Shown here one piece after another: positions 8,021 through 14,526 of a stretch of 20,311 bases of DNA. Source of the stretch: CAZTTG01 sp964615935. Its GTDB lineage: Bacteria; Planctomycetota; UBA1135; GCA-002686595. The notes below the pieces were generated by a model. It was not told the origin of the DNA. It saw only the letters and a program-made list of their open reading frames with translations, and made no database searches. Both the position numbers and the translations under genes were made by a program. Every line of letters begins with the position of its first letter. Position 1 is the first letter of the stretch. The DNA lies in NCBI GenBank assembly GCA_964615935.1, contig CAZTTG010000108.1, positions 1-20,311 on the forward strand, in the 5' to 3' direction.

Positions 8021-9477
8021 GCGATCCCGGGGGAGGGCGCGCGGGCTGGGAGCCGGTCATCGGCCTGGAGGTCCACTGCCAGCTCTCGACCCGCACCAAG
8101 CTCTTCTGCAGATGCGCCTGGGAGGCGGGCGCGCCCCCCAACTCGCGCACCTGTCCGGTGTGCACCGGCCAGCCGGGCGCCCTGCCGGTCCTCTCCCGCG
8201 AGGCCCTGGAGCTCGGCGTGCGCGCGGCCCTGGCCCTCTCGGCCGAGCTCGCGCCCTGGAGCCGCTTCGACCGCAAGGGCTACTTCTACTTCGACCTCCC
8301 CAAGGGCTACCAGATCACCCAGCAGGAGCACCCCCTCGCCACCGGGGGGGAGGTGCCCCTGGTGTCGGGCCGGCGCGTGCCCCTCTTGCGCATGCACCTC
8401 GAGGAGGACGCCGGCAAGGCCATCCACGACCGGGGCCCGCGCACCCTGGTCGATCTCGACCGCGCTGGCGTGCCCCTGCTCGAGACGGTCACCGGCCCCG
8501 TGCTCGGCTCGGCCGAGGAGGCCTGCGAGCTCCTCGCCTCCCTGCGGGAGATCCTGCGCTGGTGCGCGGTCTCGGACGGCGACATGGAGAAGGGCTCCCT
8601 GCGCTGCGACGTCAACGTCTCGGTGCGGCGAGCGGGCGAGGCCCCCGGACCGCGGGTGGAGCTCAAGAACCTGAACTCCTTCCGGCACGTGCGCGACGCC
8701 ATCGAGCACGAGGTCGCGCGGCAGGTCGAGGCCCGCACGGGGGGGGGCGCCCCGCCCACCGCCGAGCAGGAGACGCGCCTGTGGGATCCGGTCGCGGGCG
8801 AGAGCCGCCCGCTGCGCGGGAAGGAGGGGCAGGGCGACTACCGCTTCTTCCCCGAGCCGGACCTGCCTCCGATCCGCGCCGACGCGGCGCGGGTCGAGCG
8901 GCAGCGCTCGATGATCCCCGAGCTGCCCGCCGCCCGGCGCGAGCGCTTCCGCGGCGAGCTGGGCCTCTCCGCCTACGACGCCCGCGTCCTGTGCGCCGAC
9001 CGCGCCCTGTCCGACTTCTTCGAGGCCGCCGCGCGGCTCTCGGGCAAGGCCAAGCGGGTGGCCAACTGGGTCTCCAACGAGGTCCTGGCGGCCCTCTCCG
9101 CGGGTGAGGGCCCGCCCCTCTCGATCGACGAGCTCTCCCTGAGGCCCGGCGACCTGGCCGAGCTCTCGGAGCTGGTGGACCGCGGAGCGGTGGGTGGGAG
9201 CGCGGCCCGGGCGCTCCTGCGCGAGATGCTGGAGACCGGCCGCGGGGCCGCGGAGACCCTGCGGGAGATGGGGCTGGAGCCGGCCGATCCGCCGCGGATC
9301 GAGGCCTGGTGCCGCGAGGCCCTGGCCGAGGAGCCGGAGCTCTCGGCCGCCATCCGCTCCGGCCGCGAGCGGGCCCTCGACGCCCTGGTGGGATCCGCGA
9401 TGAGGCGGGCCGGCGGGCGCGCCGACGGTAGAATGCTCCGGGAGATCCTCCTGCGGCTCATCGAGGAGGGGCCCTGA
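8017..9477 (+). CDS. gatB: Asp-tRNA(Asn)/Glu-tRNA(Gln) amidotransferase subunit B
   Basis: A 486-residue GatB, the subunit that binds the misacylated tRNA, phosphorylates its side chain with ATP and receives ammonia from GatA. Visible blocks are WEPVIGLEVHCQLSTRTKLF (11-30), the zinc-type cysteines Cys31/Cys33 and Cys46/Cys49 (CRC...CPVC), GYFYFDLPKGYQITQQEHPL, LRMHLEEDAGKAIHD, LVDLDRAGVPLLE, DGDMEKGSLRCDVNVSVRR and VELKNLNSFRHVRDAIEHE. The C-terminal YqeY-like tail domain is present, ending RMLREILLRLIEEGP. The ATG overlaps the gatA stop and has GGAGGG just upstream. A longer in-frame ORF from 6772 is an artefact lying over gatA in another frame. Confidence 0.97.
   Translation: MSDPGGGRAGWEPVIGLEVHCQLSTRTKLFCRCAWEAGAPPNSRTCPVCTGQPGALPVLSREALELGVRAALALSAELAPWSRFDRKGYFYFDLPKGYQITQQEHPLATGGEVPLVSGRRVPLLRMHLEEDAGKAIHDRGPRTLVDLDRAGVPLLETVTGPVLGSAEEACELLASLREILRWCAVSDGDMEKGSLRCDVNVSVRRAGEAPGPRVELKNLNSFRHVRDAIEHEVARQVEARTGGGAPPTAEQETRLWDPVAGESRPLRGKEGQGDYRFFPEPDLPPIRADAARVERQRSMIPELPAARRERFRGELGLSAYDARVLCADRALSDFFEAAARLSGKAKRVANWVSNEVLAALSAGEGPPLSIDELSLRPGDLAELSELVDRGAVGGSAARALLREMLETGRGAAETLREMGLEPADPPRIEAWCREALAEEPELSAAIRSGRERALDALVGSAMRRAGGRADGRMLREILLRLIEEGP
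9429..9434 (+). promoter_or_regulatory. TAGAAT, possible -10 box ahead of the sulfatase
   Basis: TAGAAT lies inside the 3' end of gatB, 62 bp upstream of the sulfatase ATG. It is formed partly by an AGA Arg codon, unusual in this GC-rich coding sequence, within GGTAGAATG. No -35 is evident at 17 bp. The sulfatase could have its own promoter in addition to read-through from gatCAB. Confidence 0.25.
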
Positions 9478-9495
9478 GGCCATCCGGGCGACGAC

Positions 9496-10989
9496 ATGCG
9501 AGAAAGCGGGAGAGATCGAGGAGTGACCGCGCCGGGCGCGACCCGCGGCCAGCGCCCGGCGGTGCCCCTGGCCCTCCTGCTCCTGTCGACGGCGCTCGGC
9601 GCGGCCCACGGGCCGCAGGACGACGCTCCGGAGCCGGCGCCCGCCGCCCCGCCGGAGGTGGTCTCGCCGGCCGAGCGCCCCAACATCGTGGTGCTGATCA
9701 GCGACGACCAGCGCTTCGACAGCCTCTCCTGCACGGGCAGCCTCCTCCTCGAGACCCCCAGCTTCGACCGCCTGGCGCGGGAGGGGGTGGTCTTCGACAA
9801 CGCCCACGTGATCACCTCCCTGTGCTGCCCCAGCCGGGCGTCGATCCTCACCGGTTGCTACACCCACCGACACGGGGTGACCACCAACCAGCCGTCGCGG
9901 GACTTCGAGCTGCGCCAGCGCACCTTCCCGCAGGTGCTGCAGGCGGAGGGCTACGCGACCGCCTTCGTCGGCAAGTGGCACATCCCCAATCCCGGCGGGG
10001 GGCCCCGGCCGGGCTTCGACCACTGGGTCAGCTTCGAGGGCCAGGGGGACTACTTCGACCAGACCCTCAACGTCGACGGCGAGGAGGTCGAGAGCCTGGG
10101 CTTCAGCAGCGACGTGCTCACCGAGCGCGCCTGCCGCTGGATCCGCGCCGAGCGCGAGGCGCCCTTCGCGCTGATCCTCTCGCTCAAGAACTGCCACCTG
10201 CCCTACATCCCCCCCGCGCGGCACCGCGGGGCGCTCGGGGAGGCGGAGATCACCCTGCCCGACAGCTTCTTCGACCCGGTCGAATCCCTGCCCCGCGCCT
10301 ACCAGGAGACCTGGCACAACAACCGCAACCGCGGCGCTCACGCCAACCCGCACCTCTACCTCCAGTCCCTGCGCAGCTACTGGGAGCTGGTGATGTCGAT
10401 CGACGAGAGCCTGGGTCGGGTGCTGGAGGCCCTGGAGGAGACCTCGCAGCTCGACCGGACCCTGGTGGTGGCCCTCTCGGACAACGGCTATCTGGTGGGC
10501 GAGCACGGGCTCACCCAGAAGCAGGCCGCCTACGAGCCCTCCACCCGCATCCCGCTCCTGATGCGGCTTCCGGGCACCCTCCCGGAGGGCGCGCGCGTGT
10601 CCGAGCTGGCCCTCAACGTCGACCTGGCGCGGACCTTCCTCGAGGTGAGCGGGGCGCCGGTGCCCCCGGGCATGGGGGGACGCAGCCTGCTCGGGCTGTT
10701 CGACGAGGAGCCCGGCTGGCGGCGCTCCTTCCTGTACGTGGCCCCCTACAAGCCCGGCCGCGACGATCGCCACCTGGCGGTGCGCACCGATCGCTGGAAG
10801 TACCTGCGCTTCCGCGGCCAGCGGATCGAGGAGCACCTCTTCGATCTGGAGACCGACCCCGAGGAGCGCCGCGACCTGGCCGCCCAGGCGCAGCATCAGA
10901 GGATCCTGCGCGGGCTCCGCAGCGAGATGCAGCGCCTCATGCGCCTGGAGGGCGTGCCCATCGAGTGGTTCGATCCGGTGGGCGACTAG
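9496..10989 (+). CDS. exported sulfatase (alkaline-phosphatase superfamily, FGly type)
   Basis: A 497-residue arylsulfatase-family enzyme that hydrolyses sulfate esters, probably on sulfated polysaccharides, outside the cytoplasm. A signal peptide is likely: basic N-terminus, hydrophobic PAVPLALLLLSTALGAAHG (21-39), then a Pro/Ala-rich linker. RPNIVVLISDDQRFDSLSC (61-79) gives metal-binding Asp70/Asp71. The CxPSR formylglycine motif is Cys110-Cys-Pro-Ser-Arg114, inside TSLCCPSRASILTG. Active-site companions are Lys160/His162 (GKWH), His234 (KNCHLPY), Asp329/Asn330 (SDNG), His337 and Lys342 (EHGLTQK). Activity needs a formylglycine-generating enzyme, not present in this window. It starts 18 bp after gatB. 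A GTG at 9523 is an alternative start that keeps the signal peptide. Confidence 0.93.
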   Translation: MRESGRDRGVTAPGATRGQRPAVPLALLLLSTALGAAHGPQDDAPEPAPAAPPEVVSPAERPNIVVLISDDQRFDSLSCTGSLLLETPSFDRLAREGVVFDNAHVITSLCCPSRASILTGCYTHRHGVTTNQPSRDFELRQRTFPQVLQAEGYATAFVGKWHIPNPGGGPRPGFDHWVSFEGQGDYFDQTLNVDGEEVESLGFSSDVLTERACRWIRAEREAPFALILSLKNCHLPYIPPARHRGALGEAEITLPDSFFDPVESLPRAYQETWHNNRNRGAHANPHLYLQSLRSYWELVMSIDESLGRVLEALEETSQLDRTLVVALSDNGYLVGEHGLTQKQAAYEPSTRIPLLMRLPGTLPEGARVSELALNVDLARTFLEVSGAPVPPGMGGRSLLGLFDEEPGWRRSFLYVAPYKPGRDDRHLAVRTDRWKYLRFRGQRIEEHLFDLETDPEERRDLAAQAQHQRILRGLRSEMQRLMRLEGVPIEWFDPVGD

Positions 10990-11020
10990 CGATTCCCGAA
11001 TCAGAAGCTCGCGCAAACAT

Positions 11021-12691
11021 CTAGCGAGGCTTCGCCTCAGACCGACCAGGCGTGCAGGAGAATCCTCGTCGGCGCGCCTGCTCCGCAGGCGGCGCCTCCG
11101 CCCGCGGATGGACGAGCCAGGGAGGCCGGGGCAGGCCGGCGCGGTGGTTGCCCTGGGCGCGGCAGCCCACGGCGCGCGAGCCCTCGCCCATGTGGATGCC
11201 GACGCCATAGACGTTGCCCTCCGCCAGGCAGGCCTCGACCCGGCCGCGCGGGCCGGTGCGGATGCCGCCGAAGCCGTTGTGAGAGGTGGTGCAGTCCGCA
11301 ACGATGCAGTCCGAGGCGACGTCCAGCCCGATGCCGTACCAGTTGAAGCTCGCCCGGCAGCCGTCGAGGCGGCAGCCCGCTCCGGCGTGGATGCCATCCC
11401 CCCCGTCGTGGCTGGTCTCCAGGCCCTCGAAGATGGAATCGGTCGCCAGGGTGGCGTTCACCGCGTCGGTCCCCCACCACTGGACCCTGCCGTTGCGCAG
11501 GTGGAGGTCGCGCACGGGCGCCGTCACCAGGACGCCGGTCAGGGATCCATCCACCCCCCGCAGCTCGCAGCCGCGGAGGTCCAGATAGACCCCGCTGGCC
11601 TCGATCCGGATCCCGTCGCCGGAGGGCCGACCCTCCAGGTCGCGCACCAGGGCGTAGCGGCCCGGCTCGCGGATGGTGTAGGGGAGGGACTGGATCCGCG
11701 TCGCCCCGACCGCCGGCTCGGGCCGCTCCGGTCCGACTCCCAGCAGGAGCTCCTCGCCCCGGTTCTCCTCCACCCGGCAGTCCTCGATCCGGGCCCCGCT
11801 CCCCGCGCGGATCCCGCCCCGGGCGTTTCCCGAGACCTCGCACTCGCGGAGGTGCGGCCGCGCTCCGGCGTGGACGCCCCAGCCGTCCCGGCTCCCGGCG
11901 GCGATGCAGCGATCGAGGCTCACCCCGTCCGAGAGCAGGAAGGCGTGGGAGGCGTTGTCGCGGGAGACGCACCCCGAGAGCGAGGAGCCGGGGCCGGCGA
12001 TCAGGCCCGCGCGGTCGTTGCCCAGGACCCGACAGCGCTCGACCCGCGAGCCCGCCTCCACGTGGATGCCCGCGCCATAGGTGTTGCCGGTCGCCAGGCA
12101 GTCCACGAGCTCGCTGCGCGGGCCGGCGAAGAAGCCGCCGAAGCCGTTCTGCACCGCCTCGCAGCCCTCGATGCGGCAGTCGCCGGCCACGTCGAATCCG
12201 CGCCCGAACCAGTTGTAGGCCGCCCGGCAGGAGCGCAGGGTGCTGCCCCGGCCGGCGTGGATGCCGTCCCCTCCGTCGTGGCTGGCCTCGAGCTCCTCCA
12301 GGATGCAGCCCGAGGCCAGGCGGACGTCCACCGCGTCGCCGGCCCACCACAGGACCCGACCGTTGCGGACGACCAGGTCGGTGACCGGGACCGTCACCCG
12401 GATGCCGGTGAGCGAGCCCTGCCCGCCGTGCAGCTCGTGGCCGCCGAGGTCCAGCGTGACCCCGCTCGACTCGATCAGGATCCCGCAGCGACCGGGCTGG
12501 CCCTCGAGATCGCGCCTCAGGGCGTAGAGGCCCGGCCGGCGGATCGCGAAGGGCAGGGAGTCGATGGGGATGGCCGCGGCCAGGGGATCGGGCTGCGGCG
12601 GGAGCGCCGCCGGAGCCCGACAGCCGCCCAGCAGCGCGAGGAGCGCGGCGCCGAGCAGGGGGATTCTCGGTGCGGCTTGCACGACCATCAT
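11021..12691 (-). CDS. right-handed beta-helix lipoprotein with internally duplicated domain
   Basis: A 556-residue predicted lipoprotein. The hydrophobic leader IPLLGAALLALLGGC puts lipobox Cys at position 24. The body is rich in short imperfect turns containing GNDR, DGGDGIH, NGFGG and GNxYGxGIH, as in right-handed parallel beta-helix (pectate-lyase-like/NosD) proteins. Residues 41-230 and 331-520 align without gaps at a constant offset of 290, for example SLPFAI/SLPYTI, RNGRVLWW/RNGRVQWW and SHDGGDGIHAG in both, so the domain was duplicated. The first copy continues through about 320, whereas the second is replaced after residue 520 by 36 Pro/Arg-rich residues. Possible roles are glycan lyase, adhesin or surface structural protein; no catalytic residues can be assigned. 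The ATGATG start overlaps the TGA of the upstream glycosyltransferase, so the two are likely co-translated. A longer in-frame extension to 14287 overlies that gene and is spurious. Confidence 0.85.
   Translation of the reverse strand: MMVVQAAPRIPLLGAALLALLGGCRAPAALPPQPDPLAAAIPIDSLPFAIRRPGLYALRRDLEGQPGRCGILIESSGVTLDLGGHELHGGQGSLTGIRVTVPVTDLVVRNGRVLWWAGDAVDVRLASGCILEELEASHDGGDGIHAGRGSTLRSCRAAYNWFGRGFDVAGDCRIEGCEAVQNGFGGFFAGPRSELVDCLATGNTYGAGIHVEAGSRVERCRVLGNDRAGLIAGPGSSLSGCVSRDNASHAFLLSDGVSLDRCIAAGSRDGWGVHAGARPHLRECEVSGNARGGIRAGSGARIEDCRVEENRGEELLLGVGPERPEPAVGATRIQSLPYTIREPGRYALVRDLEGRPSGDGIRIEASGVYLDLRGCELRGVDGSLTGVLVTAPVRDLHLRNGRVQWWGTDAVNATLATDSIFEGLETSHDGGDGIHAGAGCRLDGCRASFNWYGIGLDVASDCIVADCTTSHNGFGGIRTGPRGRVEACLAEGNVYGVGIHMGEGSRAVGCRAQGNHRAGLPRPPWLVHPRAEAPPAEQARRRGFSCTPGRSEAKPR
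11071..11096. repeat. strong hairpin in the aberrant 3' tail of the beta-helix gene
   Basis: GGCGCGCCTGC (11071-11081), loop TCC, pairs with GCAGGC (11085-11090) and GCGCC (11092-11096) with one bulged G: an 11-bp stem. A smaller stem, GAGGC-TTC-GCCTC, lies at 11026-11038 by the stop codon. Together they occupy the stretch where the second beta-helix copy loses its homology. They may also help terminate the two converging transcripts. Confidence 0.45.
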
Positions 12692-14499
12692 CGTCGGTAG
12701 CGAACCAGTCGCAGGACCTGGCCGGGCGGGAAGCCCTGACCGGTGGGCAGCTCCTCGATCCGGACGTCGAAGCGCTCGCTCGCGAGATCGCCCTCGCTCC
12801 AGCGCTGGGGAAGGAGCTCGGCGTCGGCGGCGTCGACCACGTCGGCGCCGTGGTAGGTCGGGCTGTAGCGCTCGAAGAAGCCCGGCGGCGCCAGGCGATC
12901 GTGCCCGGCGGACCGGTCGGGAGCGGTCACGGCGGCCAGGGCGACCTCCCGACTGGTCAGGCCGTGGGGGTCGTGGATCCGAAGCTCCGTGTAGTAGCCC
13001 ACCGCGCCCACCCCCTGGCGGATCAGCGACTCGCCGGGGCGGGTGTGCAGCGCCAGCGCCCGGCCCAGGAGGGCGTTCAGGCGCGCGCGATCGCGCTGCA
13101 ACCGCCACTTCTCGATCTCGCTGACCGGATCGCTGGGCCGGTTCCAGCGGAAGTTCAGGGCCTCGCGCAGGGAGTCGGGCAGGAGCGAGAGCCCGGTCAG
13201 GGGCATCAGCGAGCCGAGGACGCACAGGGCGGTGAGCGCCCCGGGCAGCAGGCGAGCGGAGGCGGCCTCGCCCCTGATCCTCTGAAGGCCGCATCCGAAG
13301 AGCAGCGCCAGGAAGGGCAGGGCCGGGATCAGGAAGCGCCCCATGGTCATGAAGTCTCCGCCCACCGCCACCGCGTAGAGGAAGGTGCCCCCCGCCATCA
13401 CCGTGCACTGGAGCGCGAGCTCGCCCCGGGGCCGCCGCAGGTGAAGGAGGACCGAGAGGAGCGCCAGGAGACAGGCCGGGAAGGTCAGGAGGAAGCTCGC
13501 CGCGTAGTTGAGGCCCCGCTCGAAGCTCGTGGGCGAGAGGCTCACCTTGGCCCGCGCGGTGTTGGGCAGCCAGTCGCCGAATGTGAGCAGCCGGAAGGCG
13601 GTGAGGGCCAGGAACGCGATCGACGCCGCCAGCGCGACGCGCCCGATGGCCCGGCGCAGCTCCGGGGGGCGCCCGCGCAGCCAGTGGGTCAGGCCGCCGG
13701 TGACGAGGATCAGGCCCACCCACGCGAAGCCGTCCGCCCGCAGGAGCAGGACCGCCACCGCGCCCAGGGCCGCCCGGAGGGGCCGCGGCCGCCCGGGCTC
13801 GCCCAGCAGGCGCTCGAAGGTCCACAGGACCGCCAGGGCGAAGGGCATGGTCTCGAGCCCGCCGGTGCACCAGGCGGCCACCGGCGGCAGGGTGGCGAAG
13901 AAGAGCAGCGCCAGCGCGCGCGGGAGCGGGTCGAGTCGGCGCGCCAGGGCGCGGGAGAGCAGGGCCAGGAGGAGGATCCCGCACCCGATGGAGCTGACGC
14001 GCGCGGCCAGGGTGACGTCCGCTCCCAGGCGCTCGAAGACCGAGAGGTACAGCACCCACAGCAGGTTGCTGAAGCCCTCCACCGGCGCCTGACCGGGGTT
14101 GAAGACCAGGCCGTCGCCGCGGGCCAGGTGCTTGGCGTACCGGAAGGCGATGAAGCTGTCGTCGGTCAGGAAGTCGAGCCGCCAGACCAGGAGCAGGAGG
14201 GGCGCCAGCGCCAGGTAGAAGGGCAGGCCTAGTGCAGCAACCCGGAGGTTCCGGCCCCCCTGCGGAGGTTCTCGGCGCCGCTGGCAAGGCGCGCCGACGA
14301 CGCGTATTCGCTGCGATACTCCGAGGGGTAAGCCCCGGTCGCCCGTAGGGCGATCGCGGCGATCCGGTGGATCGCCGCGAAGGGGATCCCGCAACGCCGC
14401 CAGCGGGGTCGAGAGACCCGCAGGGGGGCCGGAACCTCCGGGTTCTTGCACTGAAGTGCCGCCCTCGTCGCTCCTCCGTTCCCCAACCACGCGCGCCAT
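12688..14499 (-). CDS. multi-pass membrane glycosyltransferase (GT-C, arabinofuranosyltransferase-like)
   Basis: A protein of up to 603 residues whose core begins at about residue 87 with a first membrane helix (VAALGLPFYLALAPLLLLVW). This is followed by the acidic loop LTDDSFIAFRYAKHLARGDG (111-130) and FNPGQAPVEGFSNLLW, a hallmark of lipid-linked-sugar GT-C enzymes such as AftB-like and GT39-type transferases; Asp113/Asp114 is the likely catalytic pair. Many further hydrophobic helices extend to about residue 420, with a soluble C-terminal part of about 180 residues. It probably transfers a sugar from a polyprenyl-phosphate donor outside the inner membrane; the donor is unknown. The start is uncertain. 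Residues 17-90 are encoded by a 222-bp palindromic element, and no ATG or GTG lies between that element and the first helix, so ATG 14499, GTG 14451 or a TTG inside the element must be used. Overlaps the lipoprotein start by ATGA. Confidence 0.82.
   Translation of the reverse strand: MARVVGERRSDEGGTSVQEPGGSGPPAGLSTPLAALRDPLRGDPPDRRDRPTGDRGLPLGVSQRIRVVGAPCQRRREPPQGGRNLRVAALGLPFYLALAPLLLLVWRLDFLTDDSFIAFRYAKHLARGDGLVFNPGQAPVEGFSNLLWVLYLSVFERLGADVTLAARVSSIGCGILLLALLSRALARRLDPLPRALALLFFATLPPVAAWCTGGLETMPFALAVLWTFERLLGEPGRPRPLRAALGAVAVLLLRADGFAWVGLILVTGGLTHWLRGRPPELRRAIGRVALAASIAFLALTAFRLLTFGDWLPNTARAKVSLSPTSFERGLNYAASFLLTFPACLLALLSVLLHLRRPRGELALQCTVMAGGTFLYAVAVGGDFMTMGRFLIPALPFLALLFGCGLQRIRGEAASARLLPGALTALCVLGSLMPLTGLSLLPDSLREALNFRWNRPSDPVSEIEKWRLQRDRARLNALLGRALALHTRPGESLIRQGVGAVGYYTELRIHDPHGLTSREVALAAVTAPDRSAGHDRLAPPGFFERYSPTYHGADVVDAADAELLPQRWSEGDLASERFDVRIEELPTGQGFPPGQVLRLVRYRR
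14231..14452. mobile_element. 222-bp palindromic element with 35-bp terminal inverted repeats (MITE-like or structured RNA)
   Basis: The left arm (14231-14265) and right arm (14418-14452) are reverse complements over 35 bp with two adjacent mismatches, 27 bp being contiguous. Inside lie a bulged 12-bp stem, CCGCTGGC (14278-14285) + GGCG (14288-14291) with CGCC (14395-14398) + GCCAGCGG (14399-14406); a perfect 12-bp hairpin (14354-14365 with 14369-14380, loop GGT); TCGCCC-GTA-GGGCGA (14339-14353); GGGG-TAAG-CCCC (14325-14336); and GGGTC-GAGA-GACCC (14406-14419), whose GAGA loop is GNRA-type on the plus strand. Most of these nest as one multibranch fold. No transposase is encoded. Element identity is inferred; the inverted repeats are directly visible. 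Confidence 0.65.
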
Positions 14500-14503
14500 T
14501 CTA
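14498..14503 (-). promoter_or_regulatory. TAGAAT, possible -10 box ahead of the glycosyltransferase
   Basis: TAGAAT on the minus strand overlaps the upstream-most ATG (14499-14497) of the glycosyltransferase ORF, in the context GGTAGAATGG. There is no recognisable -35. If it is a true -10 box, that ATG would not be in the mature transcript and the palindromic element would form the 5' leader. Confidence 0.25.
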
Positions 14504-14519
14504 CCCCGGCCGCCCGGGG
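14504..14519 (-). terminator. short hairpin after guaA
   Basis: CCCCGG (14504-14509), loop CCGC, CCGGGG (14514-14519) is a perfect 6-bp stem, 7 bp beyond the guaA TAG. There is no T-tract. It is plausible as the end of the guaBA transcript, but weak. Confidence 0.3.
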
Positions 14520-14526
14520 GACGCCC

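Noticed and set aside
7636..11397. A 1253-codon minus-strand open frame across gatA, gatB and the sulfatase
   Set aside because: It lies opposite intact, recognisable genes, has no family signatures and shows the biased composition of an antisense shadow.
11066..14300. A shared 14-mer between the beta-helix tail (11066-11079) and the palindromic element (14287-14300, opposite strand), suggesting one repeat family
   Set aside because: At this GC content several exact 14-mers are expected by chance in 20 kb, and the flanking sequence does not align well. The link is not supported without more copies.
14229..14486. An 85-codon minus-strand ORF inside the palindromic element
   Set aside because: It is almost entirely made of the inverted-repeat element, in a frame different from the glycosyltransferase, with no Shine-Dalgarno and no recognisable family. 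Protein-level conservation among element copies would be needed to revive it.
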